Shown here: piece by piece, positions 44,004 through 52,788 of the stretch
Numbering within the stretch: the first letter of the stretch is position 1
Layout: each line of letters begins with the position of its first letter
Assembly: GCF_900101595.1 (NCBI RefSeq)
Contig: NZ_FMYY01000004.1
Location: forward strand, 62,001 to 126,000
DNA from: Paenibacillus sp. cl123
Lineage (GTDB): Bacteria; Bacillota; Bacilli; Paenibacillales; NBRC-103111
DNA: 64,000 bases
Direction of reading: 5' to 3'
Position numbers and translations under genes: made by a program
The notes under the pieces: generated by a model
Databases searched by the model: none
What the model saw: the letters and a program-made list of their open reading frames with translations, nothing else
Told to the model about the DNA's origin: nothing

Positions 44004-44720
44004 GTGACGGAAGAACAGGAACAGCAGGAGCAGGCGCCGGTAGGAGGCGTTATTACGAAGATCGAGCGGCAAGCGCGGTCCAAGCAGCGGTATAATGTGT
44101 TTCTGGACGGCTTATTCGCGTTTTCCGTGCATGAGGATCTGATGGTGAAGTTTCGCTTGCTCAAGGGCGCTTCCATAGAGCCGGGGGAATACGAGCATAT
44201 ATTGATCGAGGAGGAGCGCCACAGGGGTTACTCCAGTGCCCTCAGGCTGCTGTCAAGCCGGCTTCGGTCCGAATATGAAATAAGAGAGCGTCTTAAGCGG
44301 AAGGAATTTGAAGCGGAAGTTATCGATCATGTGGCGGCGCGGCTGAAAAACGAAGGTTATTTGAACGATGAGATGTTCGCCGAGATGCTGACCAAGCAAA
44401 GATCGGAGTCCCATAAGAAGGGGCGCCATTGGATCAAGCAGGAGCTTCAGCAGAAAGGCATTCCAAAGGAGCATATAACGAATGCGCTTGAGCAGGTGGA
44501 TGAGGCGGTTGAAGTGGAGGCGGCTTACCAACTGGCGAGCAAGCGTTACCGCAAGGACTGGGAGGAAGATCGGCTGAAGGCACGCCGGAAAATCGCCGGC
44601 TTTCTGCAGCGTCGCGGCTACTCGGGCAATGTTGTCAGCAAGGTCATGGCAAAAATGCCGGCTGCATCAGGCGACGAGGATTGGCATGAGTTTCCGGAAC
44701 AAAGCGATTTTGACGAATAA
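44004..44720 (+). CDS. recX: Regulatory protein RecX
   Basis: 238 residues from GTG 44004 (GGGAGGGG region upstream). RecX modulates RecA filaments. Repeated three-helix units are visible (ALRLLSSRLRSEYEIRERLKRKEF, LNDEMFAEMLTKQRSESHKKGRHWIKQEL, ARRKIAGFLQRRGYS). The N-terminal extension VITKIERQARSKQRYNVFLDG is typical of Gram-positive RecX. It lies next to recA, whereas B. subtilis has recX elsewhere and pbpX here. It lies 67 bases after recA, just past the terminator. Confidence 0.92.
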   Translation: MTEEQEQQEQAPVGGVITKIERQARSKQRYNVFLDGLFAFSVHEDLMVKFRLLKGASIEPGEYEHILIEEERHRGYSSALRLLSSRLRSEYEIRERLKRKEFEAEVIDHVAARLKNEGYLNDEMFAEMLTKQRSESHKKGRHWIKQELQQKGIPKEHITNALEQVDEAVEVEAAYQLASKRYRKDWEEDRLKARRKIAGFLQRRGYSGNVVSKVMAKMPAASGDEDWHEFPEQSDFDE

Positions 44721-44775
44721 ATGCCGGTTCTGTCCCCTAATTGCGTGCATATTATAAAGGTCCGGCGTTAACGGC

Positions 44776-44803
44776 TTGACAAGCTTTCTTCACAACCTAT
44801 AAA
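44776..44803 (+). promoter_or_regulatory. Promoter for rny
   Basis: Consensus TTGACA (44776-44781), a 16-base spacer and TATAAA (44798-44803). The resulting leader is about 160 bases. Confidence 0.65.
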
Positions 44804-44864
44804 ATGTTGTTGTACATTCCTGATACACGGAGTCGTGCTTTGCCAGCCCAAAGCAACGATTCGC

Positions 44865-44890
44865 AAAGTAAAATCGCCAATTTTTACTTT
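44865..44890 (+). promoter_or_regulatory. A/T-rich inverted repeat in the rny leader
   Basis: AAAGTAAAAT (44865-44874) pairs with ATTTTTACTTT (44880-44890) around CGCCA. It could be an attenuator or a protein-binding palindrome in the RNase Y leader. Confidence 0.4.
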
Positions 44891-44968
44891 ACTACAGCAA
44901 GCTGATTGGATTAAAAACCTGAATATCCCAAGCTTACCCCTTGGAGAAACAACGAGGGAGGTGAACTG

Positions 44969-46519
44969 ATGCCTACACAAGACCTAGTCATCTGGATCCT
45001 GATCGTTCTCGTTGTTGGTGCAATTTGCTTTGGGATCGGTTATTTTATCCGCAAGTCCCTTGCAGAAGCGAAAATTTCCAGTGCTGAACAGGCCGCTCTG
45101 CAAATCGTGGAAAATGCACGTAAAGAAGCGGAAGCACTGAAAAAGGAAACGGTTCTCGAAGCCAAAGACGAAATTCATAAGCTGAGAACCGAAGCTGAAA
45201 AAGACATTCGTGACCGTCGGAATGAAACTCAACGACAAGAAAGACGATTGTTGCAAAAAGAGGAATCGCTGGATAAGAAATTAGAATCCCTGGAACGCAA
45301 AGAAGAGCAGGTCGCCAACAAAGAGAAACGAATCGAAGAGACCCAATCGCAGATTGATCAGATCTACCGCGATCAGGTTTCCGAATTGGAGCGAATCTCC
45401 GCGTTAACGATGGATGATGCCAAACAAATCATCTTGAGCAACGTAGAGCAGGAAGTTCGCCATGAAACCGCGCAGCTCATTAAGGAGATCGAGCAGCAGG
45501 CCAAGGAAGAAGGAGACAAGAAAGCAAGAGACATCATCACGCTCGCTATTCAGCGCTGCGCGGCGGATCATGTTGCAGAAACGACCGTATCCGTTGTTTC
45601 CTTGCCTAACGAAGAGATGAAGGGACGCATCATCGGCCGGGAAGGACGCAACATCCGCGCCCTGGAAACATTGACGGGGATTGACCTGATCATCGATGAC
45701 ACCCCTGAAGCGGTCATTTTGTCCGGATTTGACCCGATTCGCCGTGAGATCGCCCGTACGTCGCTGGAGAAGCTGGTGGCTGACGGACGGATACATCCGG
45801 CCCGAATCGAAGAGATGGTGGAGAAATCCCGCAAGGAAGTGGACGAGCGGATTCGCGAGCATGGCGAGCAAGCTACGTTCGAAACCGGCGTTCACGGTCT
45901 TCATCCCGATCTTATCAAGATCCTGGGCCGCTTGAAATTCCGTACAAGCTATGGACAGAATGTCCTGAAGCATTCCATGGAGGTCGCTTATCTGGCCGGT
46001 CTAATGGCGGGAGAACTCGGAGAAGACGTGACATTGGCGAAGCGTGCCGGGCTTCTTCACGACATCGGCAAAGCGCTCGACCACGAAGTGGAAGGCTCGC
46101 ATGTGGAGATCGGTGTGGAGATCGCCAAGAAGTATAAGGAGCATCCGGTCGTTATCAACAGTATCGCATCGCATCACGGCGATACGGAAGCAACCTCGGT
46201 CATTGCAATGCTCGTCGGCGCAGCCGATGCGTTGTCCGCAGCAAGACCGGGAGCGCGCAGAGAAACTTTGGAAACTTACATCAAGCGTCTGGAGAAGCTT
46301 GAGGAAATTTCCGAGTCGTTCGAAGGCGTTGAGAAATCATTCGCTATCCAGGCCGGACGAGAAGTTCGCGTCATGGTGCAGCCGGAGAAGGTCGACGATA
46401 CCGAAGCATTCCGATTGGCGCGTGACATTACGAAGAAAATCGAGAATGAGCTGGACTATCCGGGACATATTAAGGTTACGGTCATCCGGGAAACCCGCGC
46501 GGTCGAATACGCCAAATAA
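44969..46519 (+). CDS. rny: Ribonuclease Y
   Basis: 516 residues. It is the membrane-anchored endonuclease that initiates mRNA decay. An N-terminal transmembrane helix ([20 protein letters not shown]) is followed by a long coiled coil (about 30-200), a KH domain ([24 protein letters not shown], read in parts) and an HD domain with [10 protein letters not shown] and HHGD. GGGAGGTGA precedes ATG 44969. The partner RicA is encoded at 54.6 kb, and PNPase and RNase J are also in the window. Confidence 0.97.
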   Translation: MPTQDLVIWILIVLVVGAICFGIGYFIRKSLAEAKISSAEQAALQIVENARKEAEALKKETVLEAKDEIHKLRTEAEKDIRDRRNETQRQERRLLQKEESLDKKLESLERKEEQVANKEKRIEETQSQIDQIYRDQVSELERISALTMDDAKQIILSNVEQEVRHETAQLIKEIEQQAKEEGDKKARDIITLAIQRCAADHVAETTVSVVSLPNEEMKGRIIGREGRNIRALETLTGIDLIIDDTPEAVILSGFDPIRREIARTSLEKLVADGRIHPARIEEMVEKSRKEVDERIREHGEQATFETGVHGLHPDLIKILGRLKFRTSYGQNVLKHSMEVAYLAGLMAGELGEDVTLAKRAGLLHDIGKALDHEVEGSHVEIGVEIAKKYKEHPVVINSIASHHGDTEATSVIAMLVGAADALSAARPGARRETLETYIKRLEKLEEISESFEGVEKSFAIQAGREVRVMVQPEKVDDTEAFRLARDITKKIENELDYPGHIKVTVIRETRAVEYAK

Positions 46520-46537
46520 CAGCTTCACTTACGAAGA

Positions 46538-46565
46538 GAAGTGGCACTCAAGCCACTTCTTTTTC
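46538..46565 (+). terminator. Terminator after rny
   Basis: GAAGTGGC (46538-46545) pairs perfectly with GCCACTTC (46552-46559), followed by TTTTT. Confidence 0.9.
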
Positions 46566-46584
46566 TGAGCTTTTCTTAAAATTC

Positions 46585-46643
46585 GGGGTTCCCGCAAAGT
46601 ACCTGAATGTGCACCCGGAGCCTTGAGCCCCACTTTGTGGGGT
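46585..46643 (+). repeat. Dispersed intergenic hairpin repeat, copy 3
   Basis: CCCGCAAAGTACCTGAAT is identical over 18 bases to copy 1 at 877. The 3-prime arm CCACTTTGTGGGG closes it. The centre differs (GTGCACCCGGAGCC instead of GGCTTCGAAGCC). It lies between the rny terminator and the ymdB ribosome binding site. Confidence 0.75.
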
Positions 46644-46675
46644 TATTTTGCGTTTTGCCCTATTATAAGGAGGTT

Positions 46676-47476
46676 TTGAGCATCAGACTGTTATTTATTG
46701 GAGACATTGTCGGTTCGGTCGGGCGCAAAGCGCTGAAAACCTGCCTGCCGAAGCTGAGAGCCAAATACAATCCGACCTGGATTGTGGTGAATGGCGAGAA
46801 TGCGGCTGCAGGCCGCGGCATTACGGCCGCGATCACCCGTGAATTTTTTGAACAAGGCGTTCAGGGGATCACGATGGGCAATCATACATGGGATCAGAAG
46901 GACATCTTCGAATTTATCGATGATGAGCCGCGGCTTGTCCGTCCGGCAAACTTTCCTGCCGGAACGCCCGGAGCGGGGATGACGTTTATCGGATCGAAGG
47001 ATAAGGAATTGGCGGTCATTAATCTGCAAGGGCGCACGTTTCTGCCTCCTCTGGACTGCCCATTTGCCAAGGCGGACGAGCTGGTGAGCATGGCCCGCAA
47101 GCGTACGCCGTATATTTTCGTGGACTTTCATGCGGAAGCTACGAGCGAGAAGCTGGCGATGGGCTGGCATCTGGACGGCCGAGTATCGGCGGTGGTTGGG
47201 ACGCATACCCATGTTCAGACGCATGATGAGCGTATCCTGCCCCAAGGCACGGCCTATTTAACGGATGTGGGTATGGTCGGACCCCGGGACGGGATACTTG
47301 GGATGGAGCGCGAGGCCGTCATGTACAAATTCAAAACTTCGCTCCCGGCAAGATTTGTAGTTGATGAAGGAACCTGGCATTTTCACGCGGTATGCATCGA
47401 CGTGAACCCGGAGACAGGCCTTGGACAGAAGCTGCAGCTGGTGCGAATGACCGAGGACGATCTGCTGTTTGAATAG
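46676..47476 (+). CDS. ymdB: YmdB family metallophosphoesterase
   Basis: 266 residues if TTG 46676 is the start. The homologous N-terminus is RLLFIGDIVGSVGRKAL. AAGGAGG ends only 2 bases before this TTG, but 8 bases before ATC 46682, the codon directly preceding RLLF, so initiation is unusual. The binuclear phosphoesterase motifs GD, NGENAA, GNHTWD, DFHAEA and GTHTHVQT are complete. In B. subtilis the protein hydrolyses 2-3-cyclic nucleotides and affects biofilm and motility decisions. It follows rny as in Bacillus. Confidence 0.92.
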   Translation: MSIRLLFIGDIVGSVGRKALKTCLPKLRAKYNPTWIVVNGENAAAGRGITAAITREFFEQGVQGITMGNHTWDQKDIFEFIDDEPRLVRPANFPAGTPGAGMTFIGSKDKELAVINLQGRTFLPPLDCPFAKADELVSMARKRTPYIFVDFHAEATSEKLAMGWHLDGRVSAVVGTHTHVQTHDERILPQGTAYLTDVGMVGPRDGILGMEREAVMYKFKTSLPARFVVDEGTWHFHAVCIDVNPETGLGQKLQLVRMTEDDLLFE

Positions 47477-47530
47477 CCTCGGATAATTGACTGAACATTC
47501 TAAGTTTTTCGATAACGCCATCTTCGGGTA

Positions 47531-47560
47531 GAAGGAATTAACGGCAAATTCCTAGAATAT
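47531..47560 (+). promoter_or_regulatory. Candidate sigma-H promoter for spoVS
   Basis: GAAGGAATT (47531-47539), a 12-base spacer and CTAGAATAT (47552-47560), matching RNAGGAWWW and RNNGAATWW with one mismatch. spoVS is sigma-H dependent in B. subtilis. Confidence 0.6.
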
Positions 47561-47604
47561 GATGAATACTGGAAGCTATCATCATTCCCGAGGAGGTACT
47601 TTTC

Positions 47605-47865
47605 ATGGAAGTATTAAAAGTTTCAGCAAAATCCAACCCAAATTCCGTAGCTGGCGCGCTTGCCGGTGTGTTGCGCGAACGTGGGGCAGCCGAGCTCCAA
47701 GCCATCGGCGCAGGGGCGCTTAATCAAGCTATTAAAGCCGTAGCGATCGCCCGAGGATTTGTGGCTCCCAGCGGGGTTGATTTGATTTGCATACCAGCGT
47801 TCACCGATATAGTCATTGACGGAGAGGACCGCACTGCGATCAAATTGATCGTGGAGCCGAGGTAG
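47605..47865 (+). CDS. spoVS: Stage V sporulation protein S
   Basis: 86 residues, exact family length. An Alba-like small protein affecting septation and spore coat and core maturation. LKVSAKSNPNSVAGALAGVLRE and KAVAIARGFVAPSGVDL are conserved. GAGGAGGT precedes ATG 47605. It follows ymdB as in Bacillus and ends in a strong terminator. Confidence 0.97.
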   Translation: MEVLKVSAKSNPNSVAGALAGVLRERGAAELQAIGAGALNQAIKAVAIARGFVAPSGVDLICIPAFTDIVIDGEDRTAIKLIVEPR

Positions 47866-47961
47866 TGCGGGTGTTCCTACGGCAGGAGCTTACGAGCCGC
47901 TCACCAAATGGCATGAGCTGCTATTATGAGATTGAATAGAGCGTCAAGCGTGGAAACCCGA

Positions 47962-47993
47962 AACACCTGTTTACCCAGTAGACAGGTGTTTTG
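47962..47993 (+). terminator. Terminator after spoVS
   Basis: AACACCTGT (47962-47970) pairs perfectly with ACAGGTGTT (47982-47990), then TTTG. Confidence 0.85.
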
Positions 47994-48036
47994 AGCTGTA
48001 TGCCATCACATACGATGATCGGGAGGCTGATCGCTT

Positions 48037-48975
48037 ATGATTGTTATCGACGGGCATTGCGATGCGCTGCTCAAAATGTACGAAGACCCTTCCCTCGACT
48101 TTTTCTCCAGCGGCCCCAGCGGTCTTGATGTGACGTACCCCCGGATGTGCCGATCCAACATTAAGGTGCAATTTTTTGCCATTTATTTGTCCGAGCGTAT
48201 AAAGAACCCGAGGTTTGATCATTACTTGGAATATGCGGACTTGTTCCATCGCACAATCGCCGCCGGCGGACGCGTCCGGCCGATCAAAACCCGCCGCGAT
48301 CTGGAAGCCGTGATGAACGGACCGGAGCGAGGAGCGCTGCTGACTTTGGAGGGGGCGGACGCTTTGCAGGGGAATCCGCTGTACCTCAGGACGCTGTACC
48401 AGCTGGGAGTAAGACTGATCGGGACAACCTGGAATTATGCCAACTGGGCGGCGGACGGCGTTTTGGAGCCGAGACAAGCCGGGTTCACGCGCCAAGGAAA
48501 ATCGTTCATCAAGCAATGCAATGAATTGGGCATTGTGCTGGATGCCTCGCATTTGTCCGTTCGCGCTTTCTGGGATTTGGCCGAATGCTCGAACAAGCCG
48601 TTTGTGGCGACCCACTCAAATAGCAAGGCTGTTTGCGGACATCCGCGCAATCTGGACGACGATCAGATCCGGGAGCTGATAAGGATCGGCGGGCGAATAG
48701 GGCTTACCTTCGTCCCATGGTTTGTTGCCGCTCAAGGTGCTTCGATCACCGGCTTGCTGAAGCATATCGACCATATTTTGTCGCTCGGAGGTGCGGGGGC
48801 TCTGACGCTCGGGTCTGACTTTGACGGGATTGACCGCTGGATTCCCCAGCTTGAACATGCCGGACAGTTTGATCGGCTCGCCCTTGAGCTGTACAAACGG
48901 TATCCCGACGATATCGTGGAAGGCATCCTGCATGCGAACTGGCATTCGTTCCTGATGGAGCAGCTTCCGGCTTAA
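48037..48975 (+). CDS. Membrane dipeptidase family protein (peptidase M19)
   Basis: 312 residues. Zinc-dependent dipeptidase of the renal-dipeptidase family: DGHCDALLKM with the first metal ligands, TLEGADAL with the bridging Glu, a His in VATHSNSKAVCGHPRNL, and the C-terminal GSDFDGI with the Asp. No signal peptide, so it is probably cytoplasmic. The substrate is unknown; bacterial members cleave L,D- or D-dipeptides. GGGAGG precedes the start. It occupies the region where B. subtilis has tdh-kbl. Confidence 0.88.
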   Translation: MIVIDGHCDALLKMYEDPSLDFFSSGPSGLDVTYPRMCRSNIKVQFFAIYLSERIKNPRFDHYLEYADLFHRTIAAGGRVRPIKTRRDLEAVMNGPERGALLTLEGADALQGNPLYLRTLYQLGVRLIGTTWNYANWAADGVLEPRQAGFTRQGKSFIKQCNELGIVLDASHLSVRAFWDLAECSNKPFVATHSNSKAVCGHPRNLDDDQIRELIRIGGRIGLTFVPWFVAAQGASITGLLKHIDHILSLGGAGALTLGSDFDGIDRWIPQLEHAGQFDRLALELYKRYPDDIVEGILHANWHSFLMEQLPA

Positions 48976-49078
48976 TAAAACGTTAACATCTTTTTTGGAG
49001 ATGCAAGAGGACTAAACTATTCTCAACCCGATATGGATATGATCTAAAATAACTATGTTTGATTTTTGTCGAAAACCC

Positions 49079-49107
49079 TTGCAATTTACCTTGTGAAGAC
49101 ATAGAAT
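49079..49107 (+). promoter_or_regulatory. Promoter for korA-korB
   Basis: TTGCAA (49079-49084), a 17-base spacer and TAGAAT (49102-49107). The leader contains GAAAGATG and CATCGTCTTTC, a hairpin around 49121-49149. Confidence 0.55.
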
Positions 49108-49203
49108 TTGGGTGACAACTGAAAGATGCTTTGTACCATCGTCTTTCAGACGATCAAGTAGGTGCAGCTGCAAGGGCAGCGAATTTAAAAGGAGTGGACA
49201 GCG

Positions 49204-50955
49204 GTGATTAGCCAATTATCTTGGAAAGTCGGAGGTCAACAGGGGGAGGGCGTGGAAAGTACCGACAAAATTTTTTCCACAGCTTTGACCAGACTGGGGT
49301 ATTATTTGTACGGATACCGCCACTTTTCCTCGCGGATTAAAGGTGGGCATACGAATAACAAGATCAGAATCAGTACGAAACCGATTCGCGCGATTTCCGA
49401 CGATTTGGACATACTTGTGGCTTTTGACCAAGAAACGATCGATGTAAACGCTCACGAGCTTCGCAATAACGGCGTGATCATCGCCGATGCGAAGGTTAAC
49501 CCTACGGTGCCAGAAGGGGTTAACGCAAGATTGTTTGCAGTTCCGATTACGGCTATCGCTGAGGAGCTGGGCACTTCCCTATTCAAGAACATGGCTGCTT
49601 CCGGCGCATCCTGGGCATTGCTCGGCTTGCCGCTCGAAGTGTTTAATAAAGCAGTAGAAGAAGAGTTCGGACGCAAAGGTCCGGCTGTCGTTGAGAAAAA
49701 TATCGAAGCGGTCCGCAAAGCGGCTGAATTCGTGCTAGAGCTGACGGGCGGTCCTCTTCCCGAGTTCCAGCTGGAGCCTGCAGACGGCAGACAAAAGCTG
49801 TTCATCATCGGCAACGATGCGATCGGCCTTGGCTCCGTAGCTGCCGGATGCCGCTTCATGCCCGCATATCCGATCACGCCTGCTTCCGAGGTTATGGAAT
49901 ATCTGATCAAGACGCTGCCTAAATTCGGCGGTACCGTTATTCAAACCGAGGACGAGATTGCTGCCTGTACGATGGCCATCGGCGCCAACTACGGCGGCGT
50001 GCGCGCTCTGACGGCATCCGCAGGCCCGGGCTTGTCGCTGATGATGGAAGCGATCGGCTTGGCCGGCATGACAGAAACGCCAGTCGTCATCGTGGATACG
50101 CAGCGCGGCGGTCCATCCACGGGTCTGCCGACGAAGCAGGAGCAATCCGACGTGCTGGCTATGATCTACGGTACGCATGGTGAGATTCCGAAGGTTGTTC
50201 TCTCCCCGTCCACGATCGAAGAGTGCTTCTACGATACGATCGAAGCGTTCAACCTGGCGGAAGAGCATCAGCTGCCGGTTATCCTTCTGACGGATCTGCA
50301 GCTGTCTCTGGGCAAGCAAACGAGCGAGCTGCTTGATTACAAGCGGATCCAAGTGAAACGCGGCAAGCTGCAGCAGGGCGAGCTGCCTCCAACCGCAGAG
50401 AATCAAATGTTCAAGCGTTATGAGTTCACGGAAGACGGCATCTCCCAGCGTTCCGTGCCTGGCCAGAAGTACGGGATTCACCATGTGACAGGCGTTGAGC
50501 ATGCGGAAGACGGCCGTCCGTCCGAAAGCCCGATCAACCGCAAGAAAATGATGGATAAGCGTCTGGGCAAGATGAAAAATATCAAGGTGACGGACCCGAT
50601 CAAGGTGGATGCTCCTCACGAAACGCCGGACCTGCTGATCATCGGCATGGGCTCCACAGGCGGTACAATCGACGAGGCGCGCGGCCGCTTGGCCGAGAAG
50701 GGCATCAACACGAACCACATCACGGTTCGCTTGCTTCACCCGTTCCCGGTCGAAGAAATTCAGCCTTACCTCGAGAAAGCGAAGCAAGTCGTGATCGTAG
50801 AGAACAATGCGACCGGCCAGCTGGCTTCCCTGATCAAGCTCAACGTAGGTTATGCCGAGAAAATCAAAAGCATGCTGAAATACGATGGCAACCCATTCTT
50901 GCCAGCTGAAATCACTACATTCTGTCAGGAGCTGAACCTAGTATGGCAACGTTAA
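49204..50955 (+). CDS. korA: 2-oxoacid:ferredoxin oxidoreductase, alpha subunit (gamma-alpha fusion)
   Basis: 583 residues from GTG 49204 (AAAAGGAGTGG upstream). It is the large subunit of a two-subunit CoA-acylating oxidoreductase that decarboxylates a 2-oxoacid, probably 2-oxoglutarate or pyruvate, passing electrons to ferredoxin. The N-terminal gamma-like domain (VGGQQGEGVES, RIKGGHTNNKIRIS) is fused to the alpha domain (FMPAYPITPASEVMEYL, GGVRALTASAGPGLSLMMEA). It overlaps korB by 13 bases. Substrate choice cannot be decided from sequence alone. B. subtilis lacks it. Confidence 0.93.
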   Translation: MISQLSWKVGGQQGEGVESTDKIFSTALTRLGYYLYGYRHFSSRIKGGHTNNKIRISTKPIRAISDDLDILVAFDQETIDVNAHELRNNGVIIADAKVNPTVPEGVNARLFAVPITAIAEELGTSLFKNMAASGASWALLGLPLEVFNKAVEEEFGRKGPAVVEKNIEAVRKAAEFVLELTGGPLPEFQLEPADGRQKLFIIGNDAIGLGSVAAGCRFMPAYPITPASEVMEYLIKTLPKFGGTVIQTEDEIAACTMAIGANYGGVRALTASAGPGLSLMMEAIGLAGMTETPVVIVDTQRGGPSTGLPTKQEQSDVLAMIYGTHGEIPKVVLSPSTIEECFYDTIEAFNLAEEHQLPVILLTDLQLSLGKQTSELLDYKRIQVKRGKLQQGELPPTAENQMFKRYEFTEDGISQRSVPGQKYGIHHVTGVEHAEDGRPSESPINRKKMMDKRLGKMKNIKVTDPIKVDAPHETPDLLIIGMGSTGGTIDEARGRLAEKGINTNHITVRLLHPFPVEEIQPYLEKAKQVVIVENNATGQLASLIKLNVGYAEKIKSMLKYDGNPFLPAEITTFCQELNLVWQR

Positions 50956-51809
50956 AAGACTTCCGTAACAACATCAAACCGAACTGGTGCCCTGGCTGCG
51001 GAGATTTCTCCATCCAAGCAGCCATCCAAAGAGCGGCTGCCGGCGTAGGTCTGGAGCCGGAACAGCTTGCTGTCGTATCGGGTATCGGCTGCTCGGGCCG
51101 GATCTCCGGTTACATCAACGCCTATGGCTTCCACGGAATTCACGGACGTTCGCTGCCGATCGCGCAAGGTCTGAAGATGGCTAACCGCGAGCTGACAGTT
51201 ATCGCTGCCGGCGGAGACGGAGACGGTTTCGCTATCGGGATGGGGCACACGGTGCATGCCATTCGCCGCAACATCAATATTACGTATATCGTCATGGATA
51301 ACCAGATCTATGGCTTGACCAAAGGCCAAACTTCACCGCGTTCCGCGGAAGGCTTCAAGACGAAATCAACGCCATCCGGTTCGATCGAATCCGCTTTGTC
51401 CCCGCTTGAGGTAGCTCTTGCGGCAGGCGCAACTTTCGTAGCCCAGTCGTTCTCGAGCAACCTGAAGCAGCTGACCTCACTGATCGAAGAAGGCATGAAG
51501 CATGAAGGCTTCTCCTTCATCAACGTATTCAGCCCTTGTGTAACGTTCAACAAAGTAAATACGTACGAGTGGTTCAAGGAAAATATCGTCGATCTGGAAG
51601 AAACGCCGGATTACGATTCGTCCAACCGTGCGATGGCCATGAATAAAATCATGGAAACAAACAGCCTCGTAACCGGTCTGATCTATCAGGACAAAACGAG
51701 AAAAAGCTATGAAAATCTGGTTGCCGGCTTTAAGCCGGAGGGCCTGAACAAAGCCAATCTCGAGCTGACAGAAGCAGAATTTGATAAATTGGTGTCCGAA
51801 TTCAAATAA
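50943..51809 (+). CDS. korB: 2-oxoacid:ferredoxin oxidoreductase, beta subunit
   Basis: 288 residues. Binds thiamine diphosphate and the iron-sulfur cluster. The cysteine motif NWCPGCGDFSIQ and the second GIGCSGR are visible. The TPP-binding region is AGGDGDGFAIGMGH to YIVMDNQIYGLTKGQ. ATG 50943 lies inside the korA end. A strong terminator follows. Together with the downstream pduL product it could convert 2-oxoacids to acyl phosphates. Confidence 0.94.
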   Translation: MATLKDFRNNIKPNWCPGCGDFSIQAAIQRAAAGVGLEPEQLAVVSGIGCSGRISGYINAYGFHGIHGRSLPIAQGLKMANRELTVIAAGGDGDGFAIGMGHTVHAIRRNINITYIVMDNQIYGLTKGQTSPRSAEGFKTKSTPSGSIESALSPLEVALAAGATFVAQSFSSNLKQLTSLIEEGMKHEGFSFINVFSPCVTFNKVNTYEWFKENIVDLEETPDYDSSNRAMAMNKIMETNSLVTGLIYQDKTRKSYENLVAGFKPEGLNKANLELTEAEFDKLVSEFK

Positions 51810-51827
51810 GCGCAGCTTAACAAGCAG

Positions 51828-51855
51828 GCATACGGCTTAGGCCGTATGCTTTTTG
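51828..51855 (+). terminator. Terminator after korB
   Basis: GCATACGGC (51828-51836) pairs perfectly with GCCGTATGC (51841-51849) around TTAG, then TTTTTG. Confidence 0.92.
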
Positions 51856-51924
51856 TTTGCGTTCAGGGTATAATGAGAGGGAGGGCAAAGGCAAAACGAT
51901 AGAGAGAGCGAGGAGAGAACGCAT

Positions 51925-52497
51925 ATGAAACAAGTACCGATCGGCGTATCCGCCAGACATATTCATCTGTCTCCCGAGCATATCGAGGCTTTATTCGGCA
52001 AAGGTTATGAGCTGAAGGCGATGAAGGATTTATCTCAACCGGGACAATATGCAGCCGAGGAGACGGTAGCCGTCGTCGGCCCGAAGGGGCGCTTTGATAA
52101 AGTACGGATACTTGGCCCCGCACGTCCCAAGTCGCAGCTGGAAATATCCCGCACGGATGCTTTTGCCCTTGGCATGAAGCCCCCGGTAAGGGAGTCCGGC
52201 GATATTGAAGGCACGCCGGGGATTCGGGTCATCGGGCCGGCCGGCGAGGTCGAGCTGGAGCAGGGCGTGATCGTAGCGGCGCGGCATATTCATTTTCATA
52301 CCGAAGTTGCGGCAAACTGGGGAATTGCGGACAAGCAGCTGCTGACGGTGCGTGTGGAGGGCGAGCGTTCGGTTATTTTCGAGCGGGTTGTGGCTCGGGT
52401 ATCGGAGCAGTACGCGCTGGACATGCATATCGATACGGATGAAGCCAATGCGGCTGGCGTCCAGACAGGCGATCTGGCGACCATCTTGTCTACATAA
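51925..52497 (+). CDS. pduL: Phosphate propanoyltransferase / phosphotransacetylase, PduL family
   Basis: 190 residues. It interconverts acyl-CoA and acyl phosphate. The metal-binding motifs of the two repeats are visible: GVSARHIHLS at the N-terminus and VAARHIHFH in the second half. GVQTGD near the C-terminus is conserved. No encapsulation peptide or microcompartment genes are nearby, so it is a free cytoplasmic enzyme. TATAAT at 51869-51874 without a clear -35 may be its promoter. Confidence 0.9.
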   Translation: MKQVPIGVSARHIHLSPEHIEALFGKGYELKAMKDLSQPGQYAAEETVAVVGPKGRFDKVRILGPARPKSQLEISRTDAFALGMKPPVRESGDIEGTPGIRVIGPAGEVELEQGVIVAARHIHFHTEVAANWGIADKQLLTVRVEGERSVIFERVVARVSEQYALDMHIDTDEANAAGVQTGDLATILST

Positions 52498-52587
52498 CTT
52501 CCCCAAAAAACGGAGGAATGCTTGTTTCACCTTTCGCCCAGGCGGTTAAGAATAGTCATGTCCTATTCTATGGAGGTGGCTAGACGT

Positions 52588-52782
52588 ATGGGTAAGAACC
52601 AGGCAGACAAGCCATTAAACAAGTTTGACGACAACGGGCAGCCGAAAAACAACCTCAGATCGTTTATCGAAGAGCTGGATCCTCAGGAGAAGGTGAATGA
52701 GGGCCATCAAAATCAGCCGGCTACAAGCCGGTACGTTGACCAGCAGAACAAGATGATTGACCAATATAACTTGCGCAAATAA
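52588..52782 (+). CDS. Small hydrophilic protein of unknown function
   Basis: 64 residues from ATG 52588, with GGAGGTGG 11 bases upstream; earlier in-frame starts lack a ribosome binding site. Rich in Asn, Gln, Asp and Lys, with no hydrophobic segment. The middle (NNLRSFIEELDPQEKVNEG) may form one helix. I do not recognise it. It lies between pduL and the miaB promoter and ends in its own terminator, which supports it being real. Confidence 0.65.
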   Translation: MGKNQADKPLNKFDDNGQPKNNLRSFIEELDPQEKVNEGHQNQPATSRYVDQQNKMIDQYNLRK

Positions 52783-52788
52783 AGACGA

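Noticed and set aside
49014..49203. T-box or other riboswitch in the korA leader
   Set aside because: The leader is under 100 bases and contains only one short hairpin, without T-box or specifier features.
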